Assembly: GCA_022225965.2 (NCBI GenBank)
Contig: JAKJXP020000024.1
Span: 372,001 to 436,000, forward strand
Length of the DNA: 64,000 nt
Origin: Diatrype stigma
Taxonomy: Eukaryota; Ascomycota; Sordariomycetes; Xylariales; Diatrypaceae
Direction of reading: 5' to 3'
Shown: piece after piece, positions 44,329 to 56,835 of the stretch
How positions within the stretch are numbered: position 1 is the stretch's first letter
How the letters are laid out: each line of letters starts with the position of its first letter
Translations under genes and position numbers: made by a program
The notes under the pieces: model-generated
Database searches by the model: none
Seen by the model: only the letters and a program-made list of their open reading frames with translations
Told to the model about the DNA's origin: nothing

Positions 44329-45123
44329 ATGGCTACTACAACCTGCAAAGCCTGCGACGACCCCCTGATCCTCGAGATCCAGGATGATGACGAGGACACC
44401 GGAGCCGGCAGCAGCTCTGCGCCGCAGTCTGTGCCCGACGACCTGGAGCTGCCCTGCGGGTGCCACTTCCACTGGCAGTGCCTGCTCGACCAGGCGGCCG
44501 AGGTAGCCACCTCCCTCAAATGCCCCTCGTGCGGCTCCCCGCTCGCCACCACGAACACGAGCGCGTCCGCGTCCATCGTGACGCGGTACACGAGCGAGGG
44601 CGGCGTGGACGCGGACCTGGACATCCTGCCCGCCCTCGCCGAGGAAGCGTACCTGGCGGCGAACCCGGCGGCGCGGCCCGCGCGCGCCTTCCACGTCATG
44701 TGCGCCGAGGGCGACGCCGAGGGCATCGTGGACCTGCTGCGCGACGCCGACTCCAACCCCAGCTCCAACGAGGAAGAGGAGGAGCCCTCCATGCCGGTGC
44801 CCCGGCTCCTCCGGTACCAGGACCCGCTCGCGCACGGGAAGAGCGGCCTGCACCTGGCGGTGGAGCGGGGCCAGGAGGAGGTCGTCTGGCTGCTGCTGTG
44901 GGTGGCGTCGGCGCTGCCGGCGCGCGCGTTCCCCGAGGCGGCGGTCCGGGGCGCGCTGGCGCTGGGCCTCCAGCAGCGGCCCGGCACGGCACCCGCGGAG
45001 GACATCCGCGCGCTCACGGACGATCGGGGGCGCACGGCGGAGGCCGTCGCTACGGAGATAGGGGCAGGGGGCCCGTGGGCTGCGGTGTTGCCGGCGGGCG
45101 TTTTGCATCCGGGCAATTGTTGA
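44329..45123 (+). CDS. RING-like and ankyrin-like protein
   Basis: Intronless, 264 residues. Residues 1-75 hold a RING-type zinc-finger pattern: TCKACDDPL (Cys-x2-Cys), then LPCGCHFHWQCL and LKCPSCGSPL. The linker and loop spacing fits a degenerate RING or E3 finger. The C-terminal half has ankyrin-like helices: ARAFHVMCAEGDAEGIVDLL, GKSGLHLAVERGQEEVVWLLLW and DDRGRTAEAVATEI. A combination of a zinc finger and ankyrin-type repeats suggests a ubiquitin ligase or adaptor, by inference only. The GC content is high (third-position GC). Confidence 0.85.
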   Translation: MATTTCKACDDPLILEIQDDDEDTGAGSSSAPQSVPDDLELPCGCHFHWQCLLDQAAEVATSLKCPSCGSPLATTNTSASASIVTRYTSEGGVDADLDILPALAEEAYLAANPAARPARAFHVMCAEGDAEGIVDLLRDADSNPSSNEEEEEPSMPVPRLLRYQDPLAHGKSGLHLAVERGQEEVVWLLLWVASALPARAFPEAAVRGALALGLQQRPGTAPAEDIRALTDDRGRTAEAVATEIGAGGPWAAVLPAGVLHPGNC

Positions 45124-46260
45124 TTAGTAGAGAGATACGAAAAAAACAACATCGTTACCAATGCATAGGATTAGCTATGCCGTGTGATTGGATAGGAGAG
45201 AGGAAAGGCTACGGTCACAATGCACCTCCTTTCCCCCCTTTTCCCCCTATCAACCAAGTACATGGTACATGGGTATCTAGCAGCCAAGGTGATTCACTAT
45301 TGAAGTTTTTGGCAGCGATGAAAATCTATTGGTCCTCCCAGTCCAATTAGCTCTTGCGACGCCAACTTGACATGCGATTCACAGCCACTATTTCGCATCA
45401 CGGCGAACGCAACGCTCCCTTGTGCGCTCTGACATGTTGTGGTCAAGATGAGGTCGGCTTCCGCCCTACCGCCTCGTAATAAGTGCCCGAATAGCGCCAT
45501 TCTAGTAGAATTACACGAAAATTAACATCAATCCTGCCCCCTCTACCCCTTGTCTGTCTACTAGAGTCATTACCTTGGCGGTGGTGCATCACCTACACGT
45601 TGAATGGGGTTTTCGCAAACATAATCGTGAACGTTCCTAGCCTACACCTCGCCTATCTCACCTTCACCGTACTTTGCATTGTTTTTGTGGTTTTGTCATC
45701 AGCTTACATGCGCAACCCCGCGGAAAGAAAAAGGGGTTAGGGTGGAGGGGCACAATCACCTTGTAGAAGCGCCTACCTATACTCGTTATAGTGGGAAACA
45801 TTGGTGAAGTCGAGTTCAGCTGAAAGGAATTCCCCGAACCCATCCACCACCATCTTCAGGTATGTACCATGTAGTAGTAGGAGGCCCCCATGTCCGCTAC
45901 CCGACCGTTTCGAATCGGCCTGCCGTTTTTGACCTCGACCTTACCCGATCTGCGCCATGCGATTACCCCTCGCCGTTTTTGTTTCGAACGCATGCTCCTG
46001 TTTTAAGGCAGAGGGAAAAGAAAGTAAGAAAAGCAAGATTCAGAAGCAACAGCAAAAGCAAAAAAAACCCCTCACGAGACCAACAGGATGGGAAGTCTCC
46101 GATGCATAGTGCCGAGAGTGCTCTAAATATCTAACTACATACCTATATACTCCGTGCACATTGTTGGAGGCCTGTATCGACTAACCGGAATGCACCCCTG
46201 TTACCGTAGCGTAGCTAGTTGCGATTGGATCTGTATAAGGTGGTATTAGGAGTAATAGCC

Positions 46261-46281
46261 GTTACACGTTACACGTTACAC
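46261..46281. repeat. Three tandem GTTACAC units
   Basis: Three exact 7-bp copies in tandem in a spacer. No function can be read. Confidence 0.85.
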
Positions 46282-47994
46282 ACCTGCTAACTTACCAACA
46301 ATGCCTGCCAAGGTATGTACCTATGAGGTGCCCGTGTCGCGGCGTGCCATGCCATGTGGTGACGAAACATCAAACATCGAACATCAGACGAAAAAGGGCA
46401 ATAAAACGGCAGTTAAGACAGTAGAAACCGCTGTGATTGCCTCCAATCATGTGGGCCACACCCCCCTCCTGGGTATAAATACATGTTAGGTGTGAGGCAT
46501 CCATAAACCAAGTAAGTACCTATCCGATTCAGGGGTTCACGCACGCGCCGCTAACACAATGCATATATGCTCTAGGTAGGTTATGTAGATGGAGTACCCA
46601 TTCGAAGAATGCATCTCGGTCAATGTATTTAGGCATCACTTGTTGGAAGACGTGAGGCGTGAAGGTGCAGAATCTCGTATAATCATGCTGACTGTGCCCT
46701 CTGTTCGCATGCTCCTGGCCGCCACGCTGGCAGCAGCGGCGGCGGTGATCTCGCAGTAATTCACCCTTACTGTACTATATATGTGTGATTAGTGACCCGT
46801 CCGACCTACTATATCGACCCCGAAGGAGGTTGCTTTTAGAGCTATATGAGCTTTCCGAGTTCATTTTCGTCTTCCCTACCTGGGCGAACCTCAGAGACAA
46901 TAATGATGACCATGATGATGAGTAAGGGGGGTGGGGGTGGGGGTGCAGATCTATAACTCCTTAGGTATACGCTTACTTTGATATAAATGGCCAACTAGGT
47001 TGGAGGTACATACATATTCATCCGAGGGCATGGCAGTTCGGGGTTCCTATGCAACCTATTGCGACATGCGCACTACATACATAAGTAGGTAAGTGGTTGG
47101 ATGGATCGGTGGGCGTATATAGACAGGTATGCACCGTAGACAGACATGCAACACAAGACAAAACGCATATGCGGGCTGCTGCCGTGATGCCGTATAGTAG
47201 GTGCAGATCATGACAAGGTACCAGGCAGGTATAAGCGTAAATAGGTACCAGAGAGGACGGGCGGCATACATATGCACGTAATATAAGTGAATATGTATAG
47301 GTGGGTATATGTGTCGTGATATTATATGAATGTAGTTCAGTAAAGTAGATAAGTAGGAGGCTCAATCATAGGGTGGTTGACGGCATCAAATCTCAACCGG
47401 TCTGGCCTTGTCTATAAACATTTTATTCTTGATTGTAGTAGGTATATATATTGACAGCCGAGAGCGGTCGGTATCGTAGCATGTATATTGGTTGAGTTTA
47501 AGGTTGTTGATCCTCTTGTCCGTGCTCCTGGCCTGGCGCACATCATCAGGGTCACACACTTAAGGGGAGATATCGTGCGTCTGCCTAGGTTGGGATGCGT
47601 TGGTGGGTTACATTCAATGGAGGTGGGGGACAGGGGCAGCAAGGGGAAGGCCAGGGGACAGACGAGGGGTCAAACCGACCCGTTCGCTCGTCCCTCTGTG
47701 ACACCAAATGTTGCGATGCCCCGCCCTCTTGTGCCGCTGAAGTGCGTTGTCGCCCAGTGTAGGAGGGGAAGTACGTGATGCAGGACATAGGCGTTCGAAG
47801 GGAGAGGGTTGGTCTTTGCGCATGGCCCGACACGGCGCGGAATGGTATAGCATTGGCGCGCGAGTAAAACAGCGAAAATGGACTCCGGGCTTACTCGTGT
47901 TTGTGGTCATGGTGGCGGCGGTGATGAGTGTTGAAGGAGCATGATGTAGCGCATGTGCAGTAAGTAATAGTAGTAATCCGGATGGTATGCAAGT

Positions 47995-48012
47995 AAAAAA
48001 AAAAAAAAAAAA
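47995..48012. repeat. Run of 18 A residues
   Basis: A homopolymer tract of A, prone to length variation. It could be the tail of an old retroposed sequence, but no element is visible beside it. Confidence 0.8.
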
Positions 48013-49370
48013 GCAAGAAGAATACGATGGCGATGAGGAGGCGTTTGGTTCTGCGCAAGTCTTGTTCCGGTTCGGATGTATGAGCCTGCGCCGGCTAACG
48101 CACGGAACGCCTACGAAGGATTGTCTCGCCGATACCCGGATAGGTCTCATGCTTTCATATCCTCACGCTCACCGGCGTAGTCTACGTAGGTTGGTAGGTA
48201 GGTAGGCAAGCGTTCGTTCGTTCGTTCATTTTCCTATTTACAGAAGGTCGCACCGCATTGCATTGCACATCCGATTATCGCGATACCATCGATCATATCA
48301 GCCACGTTATCAGAGTTGTGTTACACGGGATCTTCCATCTTCTTCTTTCTCGGGATCCGTCGTGATGGTGTCTCCTTAGTCAGCCCGCCATAGTAATGGC
48401 AATGGTGTGTTCCTAGAGATTGGGATACGAGGCGAAGATGAAAGGGATAAACAGTCCTGAGACCGTAAAGCATTGCTTCAGGCGTCAGTCACGGGGGCAC
48501 GAATGAATCTTATGTTTAGCAGTCCCGCGATTTGAGTGTAGGCAAGTGGGTGGTATTGTGGCTTACGGAGGAAGGAAAGGGGTAGGGTTACTCGAAGCCG
48601 CATTGCATTGCATGGAAGATCGTATCTACTCGGGCTGAGCACGGCTTACATGGCGTTCACCTGGTACGGGATCGACATTTCACCTTCACGCATACACGAC
48701 TTCCAGACAATGAGTGTTATCAATATTTCTTCGGATTTGAAAGGATTGACCACCTTCCCCGGTACCGTAGTAAGACGGGGGCAGACCAAGAAGATCTGTA
48801 CCACCGACGAGTTCGCGCTATCTACACTTTTCAACTGATGGAAAAGGAAAATACAATAATAGTAATAATAATATACCTGAATAGCCCTCTGGGTATCCTC
48901 CCTGTTCGTACAATATGTCCGATGTCTCGGGATGCACATGGGTATCTGAGCGGCCGTTAATGTCATTATGTACATGCAGTGAACAAAAGACTGTTCAGCC
49001 GCTAACCAAACCGTTCGACGAAAAGAAAAAGAGGCGACGAAGAAATACGTCGTAATCGGACGCAGTGACTGAGTGGTATGCTATCGTAACGAGGGGCACC
49101 CAGGGAAGCTCTGGGCGGGGTGGGGTTTCGAACAAGAATATAAGTAAATAAAAACACATGTTTTGAATACAAATGAACTTCCAAGCTATGCAAATGATAA
49201 TGCAAATGTAATGGGCGTGGCCGTAAGTCATAAGAATGCAACTCCACGAAATGAACGTAAATAGTGGGGGACGTTTGTAAACAAAGTCAGAGAAAGTAGA
49301 ATGTGACCCAAACAGGACTGGGCGAGTGGGTGTGGTATGAACCACCAGCATACCATCACTAGCTACGGCC

Positions 49371-51464
49371 TCATTCGGGTTTGAAAACCGCTGCAGTAAG
49401 AAACAGGCCTTCGTCGCTCTTTGGCGAGGCTCTTGAAGGAGATGGTGAAGGCGCGGGTGAGTTGGGAGCTTGAGTCGTCGTCGTTGTTATTGTCGTCGTC
49501 GTCGTCGTAGTATTACCAGTTTTGGAACTACCCATAAGAACATCATGGCTGTGGGCACGGTGTAGTGCCCTCTTCTCATCTGCAATCCCGGGGCTGGTGA
49601 CACCCTGGCCATTCATCTCAGTGAACTCGCTCTCGACATCAGCGAGAAGCTTGTAGACGTCGCTGTCGGCATAGATCCGGATGCTTTCCATCCGCTTCAG
49701 CGCACTCTGCTCTTCCGGATCGCGGCTCGTGAACCTCTTGTTGCTGTCCTCTTCTTCGCCAGGCAGCTCGGGAATAACAGAAGGAACACGAGCGACGACA
49801 CGCTGAGGGGACGGTGACGGAGGCGAGCCACAGTCCGAGCACACACTCGCCTTGGACGGGCTCTGGGGCGGCGTCGATAGATCCGAGCCAGGGACGGCCG
49901 GTAGCTGGGCCCCTGAGACTTCGCTATCTGTAGTGTTCCAGAGTGCTGCGGCGGCGGCAACATGTTCGAGAAGCTTCTGTCTTACACGGGTACGACGGTT
50001 TTCGGCATGTTCCAACTTATTAACCCAGTCGTCAATAGAAGCATCAAGTTCGGCCAGCGCTTCCTCTTGTTTCAACATCGATTCGTAGCTGAATTTGGCT
50101 ATCCTTGCGGATCGAAAGTACTGGCATATACGGGAATGAAGATTGCGACGACTAGAACGGAGAGATGTATAGGTAGAGCGCAAGTATTCTGTCCGGTCGT
50201 CTAGATATCGGAGTTCCTGCCTGGAGTTAGAAGGTAGATCTTTATAATGGGAGACGAAAAACTTGCCCTGGACAAACCCTCAACATCTTCCTTTCTGAGA
50301 ACCTCGAACCGCAAGGCTTGACCTATAGCCTGTTTCTTGAGATGGTTGATTTCCGCCTGGTCCATTTTGCTGGCAGCCTCGCTCGATTTCCAACCTTGCG
50401 GCAACGTCTCAAAAGCCTGTCGTTCGTTGCTGACACTACGCTTTGACGCACACCGCTTGTGGCATCCACCAACTGTACTGCCATCGTATCGCCTACGTGG
50501 ACGGCCGCGTTCCATGATGCTTCCCGAATCTGACTGGTTTCGCTTATGCGACCCTGCCGGTGGGCTTCGCGATGAACTCCGTGTTTCGGACTTCGGAATT
50601 GACGTGGCATCGGCGGCCTGGCGGCTTCCTGTATCAGAACTCGGAAGAACAGGCTTGTCCCAAGGGTGCGGCGACGCCCGACGATCAGCAGGAGCTGAGA
50701 TGGGAGTAGGCAGGCTGGATGCTGTCATAGCAGTCGTTGCAGATCTGGGCGTTGCATTAGAAAGGCAGCCCGACATCGGCGTGTACGGTGTGAAAGGTGT
50801 ACGCGTCTTGGGCGACTCATCAACCTTAGATGGTAGGTTGGCCAAATCTTGGTGGGAGCCGTTCGCTTTGAGTCGGGTCGTGGATTTCTTTCTGGCTAAC
50901 TGAGGAAGAGAAGTTGGCTGCTTGGGGATTACTAGCGGAGTTAGATCTTTGGGAGACAGTGGCTGCCGAAAACCTTGGGACGTTGCTGCGCGCTCATGTC
51001 CGAAAGCTGACCGAGGTGCTGAGACGTGCTCCGGGGTGTCCCCGTCAGATGATTTACGGGTAGTTTTTAGTGTTGCTAAATGTATTTGCCGCCCATTATT
51101 CGCCGGCGAGCTTATGGAGCGTTCATGCAATGCAGGGCGACCAGGAATTGTTGCTAGGATACGTCAGCGTCGTCGTCCCGACAAAAAGGACGTCGCGGTA
51201 CATACGTGAGTCCATAGGAACTTCCTGCACTGTCGTCATAGGGCCTAGCTCTTGTACGCTGATTTTCCTTCTCCGATTCAAGTTGTGCTCTTTGATGCGT
51301 TGCCGAAGATCACTTGCTATCGAGCTCTTCTCTGATTTCTCCGTGGTCGATGCCACAGGCACCGGCACAGGTGGCTCATTCTCGAGCTGCCTTACAATAA
51401 CAGGCGGGGCCGGCAGCCTGTCCTTCGGGAAAAGCTGATATTTCCGGGGTTCTGGTTGGGCCAT
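49371..51464 (-). CDS. Up-regulated during septation protein (Usp1-like)
   Basis: Three exons: 51464-51206, 51153-50267 and 50216-49371, giving 663 residues. Intron 1 is 52 nt (GTATGT...CTAG). Intron 2 is 50 nt with a GC donor (GCAAGT) and CAG acceptor. The protein begins MAQPEPRKYQLFPKD and has a long disordered Ser/Pro-rich middle. The conserved part begins across intron 2 at ELRYLDDRTEYLRSTYTSLRSS and continues RRNLHSRICQYFRSARIAKFSYESMLKQEEALAELDASIDDWVNKLEHAENRRTRVRQKLLEHV, which I recognise as the fungal Up-regulated-during-septation domain (a helical, coiled-coil-like segment). The tail has a Thr-rich run. A role in septum formation is implied only by the family name. An earlier 5' exon cannot be excluded. 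Confidence 0.87.
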
Positions 51465-52889
51465 TCTCCAAACGTGTGGTTTCTTCTCGTCTAAAGAGCA
51501 AGTGCTTGTCGATACCAGCTGGACGTTGCAAAGGTGAGCAAAACTTCTGTCGCCAAAGGGGGGAGCTTACATACCGACTCGGTAGACTCTCCAGGAGGAA
51601 TAGAAGAAAAGACTATATTGTTTCTCGCCAAGGTCTTCTCGCCACTGCAGTCGAGCAAGCAGCCGACTATATGTGCCATAGGATCTGCTGTGTAGGGAGC
51701 TTGGATTGCCGGTGGGGGGTGGTTAGCCTAGTATACGAAACGCTAGGCCCTTCTCCGAACAAGGAACCAGAACGTGTAAAACTTTCAAGCTTCGAGGGAT
51801 AGGCTGGCAAAATGTGACGGGTAGGCCTATATACTATATCTGTGTGAGCATCAGGACAGGGAGACCACGAGCTTAATACCGGCAATATAGGGCTGGGTTG
51901 CTCTTGACATGGACCCCTGTGATGGAGGCGGGTGTAGGGACTGTTAAATATGGAGTCTGCAAACCATAGAGGGTCGAGAGGGTCATGGAGGGTCACAAAG
52001 GGTATAGTTTCCAGGCCCTTTATTAAAGGGTCATATATAGGACAGAACCAAACGAGCAAACCAGAAACAGCATTGGATGCTTGGGTATAGTCAGCGCGGT
52101 ATAGCTAAGGCTCTCATGTTTCGTATCGCCAAGGCCAGAGTGAAGCGTGAAGATAACTGCGTACACTTTACTACGTACATAAGACTTGACGTTAAAATGC
52201 TACAGTGGGACAAGGTGTGCAGACGAGGTGTGCAAGACGAGGTGTGAGGCCACCTCCCAGACCTCCCACCGGTAGCATGCACGACGAAACGCTGCATGTC
52301 ATTGAGGCATCATGGCGCATCATGGTGTATTATGGCTTATCGTGGCCGCACGAAGGCGAGTGTGTGCAGTGTGCAGACAGACAGACTCTGGCTTCTTGGA
52401 ATCTTGGATGCTAGCTCCAGTCCTTTGGATGGGGTGTCGTGGGTGCCACTCCCACTCCCCACTGATACGGGGCTGGACGGGGCTTGGAAGAGGTTCGTGA
52501 TGCTGCATGGTTGAAACGACCTAACCCTGCTAATGTTGCCATGATTACGACCCTGCTTAGCCGGAGAGGATCTTACGCCTACGAGTTAGTAAGTCCCCTA
52601 AGCGGGCTTGAAGCCTTGGAGGGCCAAGTGAGGGCCTAGGGATTGATCGGGGATTGAAGAGCTTCCTCCCTTGAGGAGCAGCTTGAAGGGGGCAGCTTGA
52701 AGGGGGGACCCTGAATGCATCTGTAGCGAAGAAGCGTCCCCATAGGCTGCCATAAGTAAGTCGAGGTAAGTGAAACTCGATCTGGCTTTAGCCCCGAAAC
52801 CTCTTCCAAATGCAGGATAGCGTGGATACAAAAACGACAGCGTTATGCAGGCTGGCAGGTGGTCTGCAAACCTATTATATGTAGGTCAT
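51465..52889. other. Intergenic region
   Basis: About 1.4 kb upstream of the septation-related gene with no supported gene. Small direct repeats (ACGAGGTGTG, 52225-52247) are present, and the right edge is the 3.9-kb AT-rich element. Confidence 0.45.
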
Positions 52890-55800
52890 AGTTATATTTC
52901 CCCAATCTTGCCTATTTTAGAGGGTAATGGATACCCTCCAAGGTGGCGTCCGAATAAAATGGTTTTACCATATTACCCTATCCAAATTCCATTTAAATCC
53001 ATCCGTTGCAATAATAACGGTCCTTTTTTTCCGACCCTGCTCTGGCATTTTACCCATTTTGCCATTTTCCATTAGCACCCTTTCTTAGCGCTTATAAATC
53101 GCGAAAATCTAAAAGCCTTAACGTATTAAATTAACTGGTATGCAAAATCGGGAAAATAACCTAAATTAAAAAATTCCTTACGTTCGAAAAGGACTTTTTT
53201 ACCTTATTTTATTATACGAATACTTATTCGAATTCGAAGCTTTTAAAGCTTATATAATGCTTATTATTATTAATCCAGGTATTTATTCGTACGATACCTT
53301 TTTAATTCATTTATTATTTTCGGGCGTTTTTTTCGATTAAGGATCGGTATTGCCGCTATCGTTTCGAAAAGGTTTTCGTTAATTCCGTACGTAATATTAT
53401 CGTTAGCTTTAATTTTGGCTTCGTTTTTTTGTAAATACGAAAATAACCCGTAATAATTTTGAAAATAAAATATAGCTAAAACGTAAATAAGAAATTCCGA
53501 TTCGTTATCCATTTTTAATGCAAGCCATACGTTACCAATAACAGAAGTATTATATATAATGCCATTAATAATCGTAATATCTTTAATAATGCTTTTAATA
53601 AGTCCTTTAATAAATTCCCTAATAAATTCCTTAATAAATTCCTTAATAGCCCTAATAGCATAAGCTTTTTAAAAAGTTATGAAATTCCCGGAATTGCTTT
53701 TAATAACCCCCTTATTAATGCTCTTAATAAGCCCTTAATAAAGATATTTAACGGGTTTAAAGATAATTATAAAAATTACCGGGCTATTATTATTTACGAA
53801 GCTTATATTGCCTATCGAATTTAGCCTAAAAAATAAAGGCATTATTATTCGTTTCGGTAATATTCGGTATTTTATTGGTATACCCGGATTGGTTTTTATT
53901 ATTAATAACGGGCTTTTATTTCGTAACAAAACTAAAAACATTATAACGGACCTTTTTATAACAATTAAGCCGGGAATTACGGAATTAACAATAACGGATA
54001 AACTTATAAATCGGATAAACTAAGAATTAAAAGAAAGATTTAAAGGTACTATCGTAACCGACCGGATTAACGTTAAAGCCCTTATAAAGGATGCTTATTA
54101 TTCCAATCGTGGCCTTCGTAACGCTAAAAGGCGCCTTATAATTACAAAAAGTACTAACGGTAATGGCATAAAGGTCGAAGCACTTAAGGATGGCACATTC
54201 GGCATTTCTATTTCCTCCGGAAGCGAAGGCATTACGGTAACTATAAGTACTAAGGATTTTAAGTCGATTATAACCGTTTGCTATATAAATAATTCTATAA
54301 CCGCCTTATAAAATAAGCCTATAAAAATAATAGCTATATTCGGCAAAAGCCGTAACGAGATTTTCTGGATATCGTAAAAGCGTTATTACAGCTGCTCCGC
54401 AAAATCGAATATATTCTTTCGAATGCTTATAAACCTAAAAAAAACTAAACGAAAAAATACGTTCCGTTCGAACTATTCAATAAGTTCCTTTGCCGTAAGG
54501 GCTTTATTAAATAATAAATTATCCCATTTCAGTTCGTACGTTTTATATCCGTTAAATAAACGCTTAATAATAAAGCCGAATTGCTGCTAACTAATACGAT
54601 TTTCTTAAAAATACTTTAACCAAAAATAACGGCAAAAAATCCGCTATTGCCGCCAATACTTATAAAAGCATCGCAAGTTTTATACGTTAGCCTAATAAAA
54701 CGCAGAAACGTTTTTATTAAACTATTTCTGTATTATTCGGAATTCGTTTATCGTAAGCGCTTAAAGGCTTACGGACAGCCGCCCGAAATAAACATTATAA
54801 CCTTTTAATAACAAAAGCTTCCGGAAACTATTAACGAACGCCTCGAAATTTGCGTTATCGTATTACTTTAATCCAATTTTTATCGTATGGTTAATTGCTT
54901 TTTAAAATACTTATATTCTTATTATTTTCTTAAACCCGTTTTTTAAATAGGAATAAAAGCCTTTTAAAAAAAAAGTTATAAAGATTTAAAAAAAAGCGGA
55001 AATATAATGCTAAGCGTAAATTGCTTAACGCTCGAATTTGCCGAATAGCTTATTCTTTAATTAGGTACGCTTTTTGTTATATTCGGTATTGGAAAATATA
55101 AGTTCGATGGCTTAATTTATGGTTAATATGAAATATTTTAAATTAATATAAAATGAAACATTATCGGACTTTATTATAAAATACCTTATAATTTTGCTTA
55201 TTTATAGCGCAATATATGGCTTTCCGGACCTGGTTCCGGATAGGCTGCAACTTTTTCCTAAAAACCTTTCGCTTAATAGTTTTCATTTAGTATTTCTGAC
55301 ACAACAGGCTTTTCGGGCGGGAAAATAGCCGGTTAAAGCTGCAATAACTTTTTTATTTAACAGCCGAATCGTCGTTAATTATATAAAATGATACGAAAAA
55401 GGGCTCCATATTTATTAAAACCGATAAACAGGCCTATATAAATTCGGCGTATTATAATTAAGTAATGTAATGCCTTTCCGGGCGTTACTGCTTGTAATTA
55501 TTACGGATTAAGATTATAAATAAATACCATTTAAGCCTATTAGTTTCGTAAATGGAATTCATTAAGCAAACGAAGCCATTCGTACTTAAATAAGGTATTA
55601 TCGATTGGTATAAAAAAACAAGCCCGCTAAAGCTAATTATGCCCCTTTCTTTTTTATTGCTTTTTTCGGTATAAACCGCGGAAACCTTCTTTATCTTAAA
55701 GCCGGCTTTTAAGCAAAATTCGTAAGCATCGTTTAATTATTCTTTTTAATTACCTTGATATATATTAATATCCTTAATAATGCGTTAAATTACAGTTTTC

Positions 55801-56835
55801 CAATTCCGAAATATATTATAATTTATCTTTTTATATATATCAGCTTTACGGACGGCTTTTTATAAATCGATATTTAAGTTCCATTATTAAAAAACAAGCT
55901 TAAGGTTTATATTATAACCGATTTCGATATATCATTGGAAGGCCGTCTTAATTGCGTTATTATAAATACGGATGTCGCAATTTTCGAAGGAATATTAATA
56001 TTGGCCGAAAAATTAAAGGGTAGCCTGTATTAAAATAAAAAAACGAATTAAATCCCAAAATAAACGGGGCCAAAATTATATTACTTATTTCTTATATATC
56101 CTTCGTTATTATGCCGTTAATCTTTACGAATTTTATCGTAACCTTTAATTTCGTTTTATAAGTCTTTATCGTAATACTGCCTTTATTACGAAGGCCGTTA
56201 TTAATAATATCGCTTAAGATTTTTTAAAAGTAACAGCGGTATTTATAAATTTCGTAAAGAAAGTTATTCGTAACTTTCGGAACGCTTAATTCTTTATTAT
56301 CGTAACGCGACCATACGTTATTAACGTAAAGAAAAATGAAAATATATTTATCGCCGATTAAGCCTACGGAATCCTTAATAAAGCTACTTAAACGCGTTTG
56401 CCATTCGGAAATCCCGTTGAAAAGTTATAAATAATGCCCGAATTATAAAGTATAAAAAAATGGCGGCATAATAGAAAGGAACTCGATGGATGGAAGGGAA
56501 TTTATTAAAAGGAATTGCTAAAAACGAATTAATAAATTAATAAAAAAAAGGAAATACGGAAAAAAAAGCTTTAAATACGCGTTAATAATTATAAAATTTC
56601 TGTAATTATAATTATTAATTTTTCGTAATTGCAATTATTAATTTTTCGTAATTGCAATTATTCGATAAATAAAAAAAAAAACAATGCAAAGAAAACAAAT
56701 ACTCGGAATCGGACTAATGCTGCTTTCGAGGGCCCACCGGGTCCAAACTGCATTATACCTAAATTAGGTGGTATGGTATCCAAAGGTGGGTAAAGTGGAG
56801 AGTTCCAGAATAGGGAAGGTTGGGGAAATATAACT
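52890..56835. mobile_element. Degenerate AT-rich element with inverted terminal repeats (RIP-like)
   Basis: The first 32 bases (52890-52921) match the reverse complement of the last 32 (56804-56835) with four mismatches; both begin AGTTATATTTCCCCAA. The interior (about 53100-56700) is far more AT-rich than the rest of the window, with TpA very common and CpA/TpG scarce. Many CpG remain, and stops occur in every frame. This is the pattern of repeat-induced point mutation at CpA. I find no transposase motif left and cannot assign a superfamily. Target-site duplications are not clear. Confidence 0.7.

Larger units (their letters stand above)
45124..49370. other. Long intergenic region
   Basis: About 4.2 kb between the RING/ankyrin gene and the septation-related gene. 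I found no gene of a known family. Noted features are three GTTACAC units (46261-46281), a short 56-residue frame at 46589-46759, an A18 run at 47995-48012, and TAGGTA tracts near 48190-48210 followed by GTTC repeats. Confidence 0.45.

Noticed and set aside
44245..45161. Minus-strand frames of 287-292 codons opposite the RING/ankyrin gene
   Set aside because: They are antisense to a protein with clear zinc-finger and ankyrin-like motifs, and their composition is typical of complement frames.
53735..54023. Open frames on both strands inside the AT-rich element
   Set aside because: They are short gaps between the many stops created by C-to-T change; residues are dominated by Ile, Asn, Lys and Tyr and no transposase motif is visible.
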